A DNA stretch of 64,000 bases from Ipomoea triloba. Taxonomy: Eukaryota > Streptophyta > Magnoliopsida > Solanales > Convolvulaceae. Shown here piece by piece: positions 20,121 through 30,405 of this stretch. The DNA is taken from the NCBI RefSeq assembly GCF_003576645.1, contig NC_044918.1, forward strand, positions 20,127,405 to 20,191,404, given 5' to 3'. Position 1 is the stretch's first letter; every line of letters begins with the position of its first letter. Position numbers and translations under genes: made by a program. The notes beneath the pieces are model-generated. The model saw only the letters and a program-made list of their open reading frames with translations. It was not told the origin of the DNA and made no database searches.

Positions 20121-23001
20121 TTAGTATATATATAGGTCTAACCTGTTAGTTAGGTTTTTGAAATTGGCCGCCTTTTTACTAAACGAATAACACCTAACTA
20201 GGTTTTAATTAGGTCCGAACATAGGCTACAAGAGACCTGACCTATTACCACCCCTAACGTCCACTTATGCTAACCAAGTTGGTTATATGCTGTGAATTTT
20301 TAGCCGTAGCTGATATGCATTTCTTGTGATCTACTGCCCGCAGATTACAGCAAATACCTTCCACTGTACAAAGCTTCACTGCAAGGAAACTGGGAGGAAG
20401 CGAACAAAATCTTCAACCAACATAGCAGTGCAATCCAAGCTCCTCTGGACAACTCCTTAGAAACCTCATTGCACGTTGCTGCTAATTGAATTCCCCATCC
20501 AATTAGCAGCTGAGAATACTCGCAACAGCAAGGACGTCATTCTCTTTTTCCTTAGTGTCACCTAGGATGATCGCCAACCTAATCCATATACTGGCCCAAT
20601 TGGTGCGGTTATTCTTGTTAACTTAATCGGATTGAAATTCTATGGTAGGTAATCCATCCATTGCATGCATCTTCGTTCATATGCGTGCACTCTATTATAT
20701 AGGGAAGATTCAAATCAAAACATCAAAACATCCTCTCTTTAAAAAGTGTGCACACATTCACATTCTCCACCTTCAGAAATCAAAAACTAGAATCTTATCA
20801 TTATAGTAATGCAACAATAATAATAGGACTAAATGTGGATGTTCTGATAAAAAAATGACTAAAACTGGACTGTCACCTATAAATCTACTACAAAAAATGA
20901 AATTAACTCTTTTAAAAAATTATAAAAAGAACTCCGATCTTAAAAGTTTTTAAAATTTATAAAATTGACCCTATTTTTTTTTTTTACTAAACACTCAACC
21001 ATTGATGAATCCTAGTATACGGTTGAGATTAGTCCTCACTTTTTACAAGAGGGCTCGGTTCTTATTTTATCTGCTCATATTTATTTATTTATAGGGAAAA
21101 TGACACTTTTTCCCCCTATGTTATGTGCATACAGCACTTTTTCCCCCTGTATTATTAAAGTGGCATTTTTTCCCCCTGAAATGTTAAATTGACATTTTTA
21201 TCCTTAAGAATAATTATTTCATTTATTTTTCTTCTCCAACAAATTATTACTTATATGTATGGATGATTACGATTCGGTTCGNGACTCTTGTGTAGGGGTG
21301 ATCAACCTATATGAGAGGTGTTTGGAGAAGGAGTTTCATCTATGAGAGTAGAGTTACTCCTTAGCCTAGCCTAGCACGTTTCTTTCCCACCTTTGAGAAA
21401 AGGGGGATCGGAAGGCAAATAGCACACCATGTGTTCGATAATTTGCCTCACCTAGCCTAGTTGCCATGAGAATGGGACTATGGACTAGATGATAGGCCAA
21501 TGACCACGAGAGTGGCGTTGGCATAGTTGTCTTGCCTCATTTTCATTCTCTAAGTGTTGCTAGCCTAATATCGTAGGAAATCAAGGATACCTATATGAGT
21601 TGCAAGGTCCAAATCCTCCTTTCCAATTGATTGTTTCCTTTGTGTGTTCCTTATTTTCCTTATGTTTCATGCATCTTTCTTACCTATGTTTGGGTTAGCT
21701 TTCAAACACTAAACACTCTTGTGCTTAATCCCCTTACCGCTTGAATTCCCTCCTTGCCATCCTTTGAGAACGATACTCGGGAACTTCTTCCCGTTTTACC
21801 ACCTATTACTTTCCATCCACCGCGAAAACTACACCCTTCATTAGTATATATATAGGTCTAACCTGTTAGTTAGGTTTTTGAAATTGGCCGCCTTTTTACT
21901 AAACGAATAACACCTAACTAGGTTTTAATTAGGTCCGAACATAGGCTACAAGAGACCTGACCTATTACCACCCCTAACGTCCACTTATGCTAACCAAGTT
22001 GGTTATATGCTGTGAATTTTTAGCCGTAGCTGATATGCATTTCTTGTGATCTACTGCCCGCAGATTACAGCAAATACCTTCCACTGTACAAAGCTTCACT
22101 GCAAGGAAACTGGGAGGAAGCGAACAAAATCTTCAACCAACATAGCAGTGCAATCCAAGCTCCTCTGGACAACTCCTTAGAAACCTCATTGCACGTTGCT
22201 GCTAATTGAATTCCCCATCCAATTAGCAGCTGAGAATACTCGCAACAGCAAGGACGTCATTCTCTTTTTCCTTAGTGTCACCTAGGATGATCGCCAACCT
22301 AATCCATATACTGGCCCAATTGGTGCGGTTATTCTTGTTAACTTAATCGGATTGAAATTCTATGGTAGGTAATCCATCCATTGCATGCATCTTCGTTCAT
22401 ATGCGTGCACTCTATTATATAGGGAAGATTCAAATCAAAACATCAAAACATCCTCTCTTTAAAAAGTGTGCACACATTCACATTCTCCACCTTCAGAAAT
22501 CAAAAACTAGAATCTTATCATTATAGTAATGCAACAATAATAATAGGACTAAATGTGGATGTTCTGATAAAAAAATGACTAAAACTGGACTGTCACCTAT
22601 AAATCTACTACAAAAAATGAAATTAACTCTTTTAAAAAATTATAAAAAGAACTCCGATCTTAAAAGTTTTTAAAATTTATAAAATTGACCCTATTTTTTT
22701 TTTTTACTAAACACTCAACCATTGATGAATCCTAGTATACGGTTGAGATTAGTCCTCACTTTTTACAAGAGGGCTCGGTTCTTATTTTATCTGCTCATAT
22801 TTATTTATTTATAGGGAAAATGACACTTTTTCCCCCTATGTTATGTGCATACAGCACTTTTTCCCCCTGTATTATTAAAGTGGCATTTTTTCCCCCTGAA
22901 ATGTTAAATTGACATTTTTATCCTTAAGAATAATTATTTCATTTATTTTTCTTCTCCAACAAATTATTACTTATATGTATGGATGATTACGATTCGGTTC
23001 G
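19563..23001. repeat. 1.72-kb direct repeat meeting at a single N (probable assembly duplication)
   Basis: 19563-21281 and 21283-23001 appear identical at an offset of 1720 and are bounded by Ns at 19562 and 21282. The unit joins part of an LTR, ankyrin exon 2 and part of a foldback element, so it is not a natural mobile unit. I infer unmerged overlapping contigs. Confidence 0.85.
20490..22804. other. Ankyrin gene 3' flank and its assembly repeat
   Basis: 20490-21093 is AT-rich with frame-broken ankyrin remnants near 20490-20560. 21094-21281 is the truncated left arm of the foldback element seen whole at 22814. 21283-22804 repeats the preceding stretch. No other gene is seen. Confidence 0.6.
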
Positions 23002-24067
23002 AACCTAACCAAACACTATAGCAATCATACCGAAATAGTATGAACGGTTCTGGTTACGATTCAGAACCGAAAAAATAAAATTAAATAATTGTTGAACCGT
23101 AAACCTGAATTGAACCACAGTCATATATAGTGAAAATGATCAAACACTTATTTTGATAAATCGGTACGGTTCGGTTCTAATTTTCGATTTTGAACCGCCA
23201 ATCAAAACTTATTTATTTATTTATGGGAAAATGTACAAATAAGCCATTGAACTATTTGGGAATTAGCAATTAAGCCATCGAACTCGAATAAGCTTCAAAT
23301 AAGCCATTGAACTTAGGAAAACTTAGCAATTAAGCCATCGAACTCGAATAAGCTTCAAATAAGCCACTGAACTCAGGAAAACTAAGCAATTAAGCCACTG
23401 AACCAAAAAAAAAATAACAATTAACATTTTTAACAGGCCATTTGTCTATTCTAGCCACCGGCAACGACTTTTCCGGTGACCGGCACAAACTTCCGGCGGC
23501 GACGGTCACAAGAAAAGTTGTCGCCGGTGGCCGGAATAGGCAAATGACCTGTAAAAAATGTTAATTTTTATTTTTTTTTTCCGATTTAGTGGCTTAATTG
23601 CTTTGTTTTTCTAAGTTCGGTGGCTTATTTGGAGCTTATTTGAGTTCGATGGCTTAATTGCTAATTCCTAAATAGTTCGATTGCTTATTTGTACATTTTC
23701 CCTTTATTTATTTATTTTTATAATTTTATTTCTTATTTAAAAATAGTCTAAATTCAACCATTATTTTATTTTATTTTTTTCGATTCTGAATCGTAACTGT
23801 AACCGTCCATACTATTTAAGTTCAATTGCTACAGTGCTCGATTAGATTCGTATTGAACCATGATATTCCATACATATTAGTAATAATTGGTTAGAGAATA
23901 AAAATAAATGAAATAGTTATTTTTAAGGGCAAAAATGTCAATTTAACATTATAGGGGAAAAATTACCACTTTTAAAATAACTGAGGGGGAAAAACTGCCA
24001 CTCTAATAACTCAGGGGAAAAAAGTGTTATATGCACATATCATAGAGGGAAAAAGTGTCATTTTCCC
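22814..24067. mobile_element. Mutator-like foldback element (outer)
   Basis: Long terminal inverted repeats: GGGAAAATGACACTTTTTCC at the left and its diverged inverse ending CATTTTCCC at 24067. A perfect 9-bp target-site duplication TTATTTATA (22805-22813 and 24068-24076) fits Mutator superfamily elements. The arms extend for about 350 bp each and include mirrored phrases such as the AACCG..CGGTT stretch. No transposase. Confidence 0.8.
23225..23702. mobile_element. Mutator-like foldback element nested in the first
   Basis: Inverted arms start GGGAAAATGTACAAATAAG and end with its inverse. The flanks share TTTATTTAT (9 bp), although that sequence is low complexity. The left arm has three internal repeats of an AAGCCATTGAACT phrase. 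A GC-rich centre with CCGGTGACCGGC forms the loop. Confidence 0.75.
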
Positions 24068-24239
24068 TTATTTATATGGTTCACATAAATCTGGTTCGTT
24101 GGAGATAAAATGTTGAAAATCAATGAAAAAAAGAAAAAAATGTGATGATATTTTTGTAATTACGATTGTACATTTGAAAATTTTTGATAGTGCATTAAGA
24201 AATATTTGAAACTGCATTTGAATATGTTTTAAGTGCACG

Positions 24240-24836
24240 TAAGGTACTACCTAATTCTTATTACCATCTTTCTCTATGTCATCACAAGAGTTTTAAATGC
24301 ACTTTCAATTGTGCACAGAAAGCATTACTTGATTCTCACTACCTTCGTCATATGTGTCATCACAAGACTTTCTAAATGTTTTTTTAAAAGTTACAAAAAT
24401 GTCACGCCATTTTTTTTTATTTTTCATTAATTTTCAGCCTCTGTTCATCTTTAGATGAACGGATCAAGTTTGTCTACATTCGACCCCATGCGTGCACACA
24501 TTTGATAATATTTAAATGTGACTGCGCATTCCCGTGCAGCCGGTACGTAATACACCACTATGTATACAAATATACACCAATCAATGTTAGAAATACATAC
24601 ACAAAAATACCAAAAAACACACCACACACCAAAATAATGCACCATAACTTTTCTGCCCCTAATGGTGCATTTCCTAACACTGTGTGGTGTATATTTGCAT
24701 ACCTGTGGTATGTTTTTTGGTGATGCATACCTGCATATTTGTGTGCTGCATTTTCTAACATTGAGTGGTGTATATCTGTATAAATAGTGGTGCACCCGCA
24801 TTGACCGCACGTTAAGATGCGGGCATACCTGATTAT

Positions 24837-24838
<2 letters not shown>
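24240..24838. repeat. Short tandem duplication followed by a foldback repeat
   Basis: 24245-24375 holds two diverged copies of a block with ATGTCATCACAAGA. About 24490-24830 is an imperfect inverted repeat: TAATACACCACTATGTATAC and TAGAAATACA on the left face CTAACATTGAGTGGTGTATA on the right. Probably a MITE; its ends were not resolved. Confidence 0.5.
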
Positions 24839-24839
<1 letters not shown>

Positions 24840-24892
<53 letters not shown>

Positions 24893-24960
24893 TTATTTAT
24901 TTATTTATTTATTTATTGTGGTTAAAATTTTCAACAATAAATAAATATATATATAAATAA
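24840..24960. repeat. (TA)n and (TTTA)n simple repeats
   Basis: TA run then TTTA run and an inverted ATAAATA stretch, directly before the second copy of the segmental duplication. Confidence 0.9.
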
Positions 24961-25317
24961 ATATATGATTTGCAGGACCGCCTCAGATACGATCTCCGTC
25001 AACATGGCGGTGCAGTTCTATGATTTGCAGGACCGCCTCAGGTACGATCAGCCCAGCAAGGCGATGGGAATTTACTAATTGTGGTCGTCAACAAATAATA
25101 CTCTGTTATTATTACATATAATGCAAAAGGTACAATGTTTTTGCATATACAAATTGGATTAAAAATATTTTTAAAAAATATGTGGGATGCAGATACAAGC
25201 ATGGTATACTCCAGACAGAAGATTAACCATTTCAACATTAATTTTATCATTATGATTTTTTGTCTGCTTTTTTATCCTTTAAAGCTTTGAGAGCTGGGAA
25301 TTGAAGAAGCAGCCACA

Positions 25318-25415
25318 ATGCCAGGTGGGGCTTTTGTCGGCAACGGCAGGGTGGGCAAGGCGAGGGCGGAGCAGTACCAAGGAACTTGTTATGTCGTGGT
25401 TGCGTGCATAGTCGC
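25318..25415 (+). pseudogene. Hexose transporter (STP) exon fragment, split by a solo LTR
   Basis: Same MPGGAFVGNG start and AEQYQG..TCYVVVACIVA as at 5374, with a small deletion (GRV lost). The frame is cut by the LTR at 25416 and the remainder (CCGTCAACGGTTCTTTG onward) resumes at 26857. Non-functional. Confidence 0.8.
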
Positions 25416-26851
25416 TGATGAGTGTAGTTTTCGCGGTGGATGGAAAGAAGTAGGTGTTCAAACGGGAAGAAGTTCCCGAGTATCGTTCTCAAAGGACGGC
25501 AAGGAGGGAATTTGAACGGTAAGGGGAAAGGAGGATTTGGATCTTGCAACTCATATAGGTATCCTTGATTTCCTAAGATATTAGGTTAGCAACACGGAGA
25601 TAATGAAAATGAGACAAGGTCACCAACACCACCGCCACTCTCGTGGTCAATGGACTCACTCCTTAGACCGTAATGTCATCCTTGTGATCATTAGGCTAGG
25701 AGAGGCATTTTGTCAAACACGTTATGTGCCTCTTATCTTCCACTTCTCCCTTTTCTCAAAGGTAAGAGAGAAATGTGCTAGGCTAGGCTAAGGAGTAACT
25801 CTACTCTCGTAGATGAGACTCCTTCTCCAAACACCTCTCATATAGGTTTATCACCCCTACACAAGAGTCAAAGTGGATCACCACTCACACAATTAAACTC
25901 ATAATCAAGCAATTGCAAAACCTAATTGATCAATTCAAAGCTCAAGAATATCCATACAACATTGCTCAATCCAAATCCACAAAGATCTATCTAATCATAC
26001 TTGGAATTGAAATAGCAAAATGTAAAAGTAATGACAAGAAATTGAAAGGAAAACTTAGCTAGTAATTGAACTTTGAACTTGAACTTGAATGTTGATCTCA
26101 ATCTTGCAACAATGGAATTCTTCTCTAATTCTAATCTAAACCTATGAATTGCAATGTGGAGTGAATTGGGAATGTGGAGTGAATTGGGGGAGATCTCTCT
26201 AGGCTAATCCTAGAGAGAGAAATATTCTAAACTGATCTAAAATTGAAATGTGAAGGATCCCCTGCAAAATGGCTCAATTCCCCTTTTAAATCTCGCCCAA
26301 CAACTAAAATTTCCGCGATGGACGCACGCTGGACGCGCGTCCATTGCACGTCCACTGCACGTCCACGGTGTTTCTGCTGCACAGACTTCAACTTCAGAGA
26401 GCTGTTTGGTGGACGCGTGTTGGACGCGCGCGTCCACTGCGCGTCCATAGCAGACTTTTGCTCTGATTTCCAAACTTCTGCGGGCATAAAATTGAACGCC
26501 ACCTTGGACGCGCGTCCATGGTGGCGTCCAAGGGCTATTTTGCACTCCAACTTCGACTCGTGAATCCTTCTCCGAAATTCATGCCGTTTTCCACCTTTTT
26601 GCACATCTTTTTACCTACAAAACAATTAACAAAGCGTGGAACGGGGCTCAATGACAATAACAAGCATTCTAACGCAATAAAGGGGCAAATCAATGACAAT
26701 AACAAGCATTCTAACGCAATAAAGGGGCAAATCAATCATAAAAGCCGTCAATTGAACGCAATAAAGGGGCAAATCAATCATAAAAGCCGTCAATTGTGCA
26801 CAAGACGATCCTAGAATGACCTTATAAATGTGGCGTCTTTTGCACTTATCA
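25416..26851 (-). mobile_element. Solo LTR of the 12300-20120 element family
   Basis: Reverse orientation. Read on the minus strand it begins TGATAAGTGCAAAAG and ends CTACACTCATCA, matching the LTR at 12300. A perfect target-site duplication GTCGC lies at 25411-25415 and 26852-26856, and the empty site is seen at about 5460 in the other copy. It keeps the GGACGC palindromes (26320-26520) and adds two pairs of local duplications at 26640-26800 (AACGCAATAAAGGGGCAAAT four times). Confidence 0.9.
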
Positions 26852-27199
26852 GTCGCCGCCGTCAACGGTTCTTTGTTTGAATTTTTGGCTATTCTCCTCT
26901 GCGAGACTGCGTCTAAATGCGTAATACGTATACGGGAGAAGAAGCCTAGCTAATAAAAAGACCATTTTAGCCCCTAACTAACTGAAGTTAAACGGAAGGA
27001 CCATTGCTGAAACAAATTTAAAAGCCAAGTGTTTTTTTCGTCCAAATTAAAAGGTGAGGACCAATTTTGAAAAATCAGAATAGTCAGAGGACCATTACTG
27101 GAATTAACTCTATAATAAATGACTAATCACCCAGAGCACCAGCATCTACGCACGCATGCAAGCATATGACCGGTAATTTAACAATTACAATTTCATCTT

Positions 27200-27613
27200 T
27201 TAAACAAATATTTGACTAGAGTAACGTTTTTGGCAACCATCCCATGTGTCTTGCATGTGTTCCATAACCATTATAGAATCTCCAAAAAGGTTATAGTCTT
27301 TAGCATTGTCATAAACCATCCACCTAAAGAAACAATCCATTCCCCATCTTCGAAGTTGTGAACAACAAATCGGAGAGGGTAATTCAAATGGAGTTGGGGT
27401 GTAACCTGGAAGTTCGGTGGAACCTAGTTGGATATGTTTTAGAATTTGTTCCCTACATTTATCACAAGGTGGTTGATTGTTTGAACACATGGGTAATTCT
27501 TGTACACTTTCAAGAACTCCAGGATCTTCTGCATCAATTATAGCATATGAGAGTTTAATTTGTGCTGTTGTTATTAACAAGCCTAATACAAAATAAATGT
27601 TAAATATTTGCAT
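27200..27613 (-). CDS. Small secreted Cys-rich protein, ECA1/prolamin-like (paralogue)
   Basis: 137 residues from the ATG matching the 5834-6247 gene. The frame is also open for 28 residues further upstream because of an in-frame 42-bp repeat, giving two extra in-frame ATGs (27697 and 27655). All Cys (CSNNQPPCDKC, CC..LRRWGMDC and the late C) and the signal peptide are kept. About 15 residues differ from the paralogue, for example II to EL before PGYTP and K to M before DC. Selection seems to retain the fold while exposed residues change. Function in secretion or reproduction is inferred from the family pattern only. Confidence 0.65.
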   Translation of the reverse strand: MQIFNIYFVLGLLITTAQIKLSYAIIDAEDPGVLESVQELPMCSNNQPPCDKCREQILKHIQLGSTELPGYTPTPFELPSPICCSQLRRWGMDCFFRWMVYDNAKDYNLFGDSIMVMEHMQDTWDGCQKRYSSQIFV

Positions 27614-27727
27614 TATATTGCTTCTTTCTCTTTTTCCTTTTCTTAATATTTGCATTATATTGCTTCTTTCTCTTTTTCCTTTTCTTATTATTTGCATTAT
27701 ATTGCTTCTTTCTCTTTTTCCTTTTCT
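27602..27727. repeat. 42-bp repeat, three copies, spanning the start codon
   Basis: ATATTTGCATTATATTGC plus a CTTTCTC tract, period 42, present once in copy 1 (6230-6290). Because 42 is divisible by three, each repeat adds an in-frame ATG and 14 codons (MQIIRKGKRERSNI) upstream of the signal peptide. Confidence 0.9.
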
Positions 27728-27769
27728 TATTCTTTTACGTACTTTTCATTGATAGATGTTTAGTGGATT

Positions 27770-27771
<2 letters not shown>

Positions 27772-27809
<38 letters not shown>

Positions 27810-27810
27810 N

Positions 27811-27876
<66 letters not shown>
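27772..27876. repeat. (TA)n tract with one N
   Basis: About 50 TA units upstream of the Cys-rich gene, against roughly ten in the copy-1 promoter at 6322-6340. The N at 27810 marks an unresolved length. Confidence 0.9.
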
Positions 27877-27883
<7 letters not shown>

Positions 27884-28054
27884 CATTTTAATGTTAGTAA
27901 TAACAATTCTAAGAACATGCATCATGCATTTTAATAATTATGATGCGTTATTACTATTATTATAAATAATATGAAAAATAATAAATTAAATTGAATACGT
28001 TATTGTTAATTAAGATGCAGGTGTGTGTGTTTTCTTTAATAAATTAATAACAAC

Positions 28055-28291
28055 TTAAATGTATACATACACAGTACACCACAAAATTATGCAATTAAAA
28101 TAATAATAAACTATTTTGGTTGGCATGAATGGTCGTGCACTCTCGTCTGAGTATGGTACGGGCTTAAAGTTGTTTTCTACAATTAGGACATGCTCAGGAC
28201 ACCTTGTAGTTTGACCAAATAATAATAATAACTTTCTAACCTTTTTTCGTACATGTCTTAAAACTAAAAATTGGAGATGAATAAAAACCAT
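28055..28291 (-). CDS. Uncharacterised 78-residue open frame (duplicate of 6515-6751)
   Basis: Same length and frame as the copy-1 version with changes such as CLEH to CPEH and FKFIP to FKPVP. No family recognised; possibly chance. Confidence 0.2.
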   Translation of the reverse strand: MVFIHLQFLVLRHVRKKVRKLLLLFGQTTRCPEHVLIVENNFKPVPYSDESARPFMPTKIVYYYFNCIILWCTVYVYI

Positions 28292-28566
28292 TAATTAATA
28301 ATTAATTGAATGAATTCTTACTATGATGATATATACTAAACATTACATGTGTAATTTTTAACAGTAAAAATCATAGCAATGGAAACCAATTTCTATCCCA
28401 CTTTGAAGGCTTGACCAAAATACAGGAATTCCTCTTAAATGATATCCCCTCTATCCCACTATAAATTAAGGAATATTTAAAATTTCTATATTAACTACTT
28501 TCTTGTAATTTTCTTGCATAGTTTCTTCAGTATATATACTTTTTAACTTCCAAGCATTTTTATATC

Positions 28567-28692
28567 TTTTTGTTTAACCAGGAATAAAAAACTGCTTTGC
28601 CTGAATCATGCACTACAAGATTAAGTGCAGAATTGGTAATCCTCAACTTTTATGCCATCATAGTTTAATGCCCATGCAATACTTTCGAATAA

Positions 28693-28734
<42 letters not shown>

Positions 28735-29617
28735 TAATCTCTTCTTACTTTTTGCAGTGTTTATTCCCACCAAACTTGTGGGCTGACACTCAAACTCCTA
28801 TTTTCTTCTTAATGTTGACATTTGATCAAATTGAGGTTTGATCTTTTTCCCCCACCCAAAGCTAAATGAGTTATGATTTATTAAAAATAACTTATAAATG
28901 AGTAGTTTAATTACTTTGTTTTAGTACCATATTCCCTCTATGGTTCAAGTCTCGCCAAAGAAGTCGAGTGTTAAACTATTAATCCATATATTCACGAGTG
29001 TTTACTTTTGCTTTTTCAATTTAATGGTATAATTTAGTGTAATTTATTATTAAAAATGACATATATATTTAGTATTAATAATTTTATAATTATATTGATG
29101 CTATTCACGTTTCAAAAGAACGTGTCATGTTTTCTTAGTCAAATGTACTAATCTAATTCTAAATTATTTAATATATTTTTTCATATTGCAGATTCAGTAC
29201 ACTTTGTCAAAAGATTTTGATGATTGCATTAAGGGGAGGAATCGCTCCTAAAATCAATTAAAGGCATTTCAAGGTTAGGATAAGTAAGTTTTTATTGTAT
29301 ACATACATTTCAATTACATAAAGTAACTAAAGTTAATTAGTCATTGATGAAGTTTTAATGATTATTAATTACTAATTTATATATCATAAAGTTATGCTTA
29401 TATGTTTATATAATTTCATATCTTAGGGCAGAGCACCTAGTTGTTTTGCCTAATGGATGTAAAAACTCTAAGAATGGATTGGTGATTACCTCTCCATTTG
29501 CGCACACAAGACTATTTGGCCCTTCTTGGTATTCCCCTGTACCTGGGAAGCTGGGACTAAAAAGGTATATGAGATACTTCAACCTTTTATTTTATAAACG
29601 ACAGAAGAAATTAAATA
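28567..29617 (+). other. Gene-poor stretch with poly-A run and one exon-like piece
   Basis: 28696-28731 is a run of about 36 A. 29427-29564 is a 138-bp open stretch bounded by a TTAG acceptor and an AAAAAG/GTATAT donor that reads AEHLVVLPNGCKNSKNGLVI and on to GPSWYSPVPGKLGLK. It looks exon-like but I recognise no family and no partner exons. The rest is AT-rich with nothing visible. Confidence 0.3.
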
Positions 29618-29880
29618 CTCCCTCTATCCCATTTTATGTGTCTGGTTCGGTTAACGAGACTTGACTGAAATTATTTTTAATCTAATTTTTTATAATATTA
29701 AGGTTAGTATTAATATACAAAATTTATATATTTAGAAACTACAAAAAAAAAGCACTATTTAACACAAAAAAAAATCAAATTTAAAAATAAGTAAAAAATA
29801 CTAAAAAAAATAAACAAAGAAGAAAGGGTTAGTTTGACCAATAAATAGTAAGTATGACAGATAAAATGGAACAGAGGGAG
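29618..29880. mobile_element. Stowaway-type MITE (Tc1/mariner)
   Basis: Terminal inverted repeats CTCCCTCTATCCCATTTTAT and CTCCCTCTGTTCCATTTTAT, 263 bp, flanked by TA on both sides. Classic Stowaway structure. Confidence 0.9.
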
Positions 29881-30042
29881 TATTAATTAAGTAATATCAA
29901 CAGTATTGATATTAATCCATTTAGAAAGGTCCACACATGATAGAAAATTACTTTAATAATATGTGAATGCTAATTTTAAATAGAATCATTCTTTAGAAAA
30001 CATGAAAGTGTCACTATGTTAATAATTTGTTATTAAGAGACG

Positions 30043-30270
30043 GAGATTGGTACTTTGATCGGAAGTCTGTCCGAGTGATAGACTCATATAGTTGTTCTCG
30101 GAAGTCTGTCCGAGTGATAGACAACTATCATGCCCATATAGTTTCATCAATGTAGTAACTTTTAGAGCAACCCGATGCACTTTTATCGAGTTATAATAAT
30201 GTAATTTATGTGAAAAATATGGCACTTTTATCGAGTTATAATAATGTAATTTATGTGAAAAATACAATTA
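30043..30270. repeat. Two local tandem duplications
   Basis: GGAAGTCTGTCCGAGTGATA appears twice (30060 and 30101) and a block with TTTTATCGAGTTATAATAAT appears twice (30180 and 30224). Confidence 0.85.
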
Positions 30271-30271
30271 C

Positions 30272-30405
30272 AAGGTCGGCCCAAGTAAGGGGCAAAGTGC
30301 TGGCCTGGCCATATTGGTTTCTCCAAGAGGGGGTTTGAACTCCCGACCTCTCTTAAGAGACAAGAGTGCTCGGCCACTCACGCCAACCAAGCTGGTTACC
30401 ATTAA
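30272..30405 (-). mobile_element. tRNA-derived SINE
   Basis: On the minus strand: GTTGGCGTGAGTGGCCGAG (A-box-like), then GGTCGGGAGTTCAAACC (B-box-like), ending near CCGACCTTGTA. Two promoter boxes at tRNA spacing with a short tail indicate a Pol III SINE and not a functional tRNA. Confidence 0.7.

Larger units (their letters stand above)
7340..20256. mobile_element. hAT-like terminal inverted repeat element, interrupted
   Basis: Left end AAGGGTGAAAATAGGCC (7340) and right end, read inverted from 20256, TAGGGGTGGTAATAGGTC form matching terminal inverted repeats. Imperfect flanking duplication (GTCACCACT against CGTCCACT) fits an 8-bp hAT target. Element sequence proper is 7340-8038, a little around 12243-12299 and 20121-20256; the rest is later insertions. 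Repeated phrases such as TTAGACCT and AGGCTCAAGCCTGAGCC occur near 7370-7500. No transposase frame is seen, so it is non-autonomous. Confidence 0.5.
7114..20489 (+). pseudogene. Ankyrin-repeat (PGG/ACD6-like) protein gene, split by nested insertions
   Basis: Exon 1 (7114-7159) starts MASSTSTSSSLPQGTG and ends at a GT donor in phase 1. Exon 2 starts after a CCCGCAG acceptor at 20344 and reads DYSKYLPLYKASLQGNWEEA through SLETSLHVAAN, the opening of the first ankyrin repeat of plant ankyrin-PGG membrane proteins (typical form YLPLY+AALRGDW..A....ETALHVA). A TGA at 20487-20489 ends it after 48 residues of exon 2, followed by ankyrin-like but frame-broken sequence (AENTRNSKD in another frame). 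No later ankyrin or PGG exons are visible. About 13 kb of nested transposons lie in the intron. The sequence after the second assembly N repeats exon 2 at 22064-22209. Likely dead, though a truncated product is possible. Confidence 0.75.
24968..28566. repeat. Segmental duplication, copy 2
   Basis: Collinear with 5057-7028. It begins with a 55-bp local tandem duplication of the TCP piece (GATTTGCAGGACCGCCTCAG twice), then the TCP tail, transporter fragment, Cys-rich gene and downstream region. It lacks the TCP N-terminal half. Differences: the solo LTR at 25416, a 42-bp triplication at 27602 and a long TA tract. Confidence 0.9.

Noticed and set aside
30272..30405. tRNA gene from A-box and B-box matches
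   Set aside because: No cloverleaf with paired acceptor stem is possible; the structure and tail fit a SINE. Same reasoning for 42131, 42285, 48120, 59738 and 61850.
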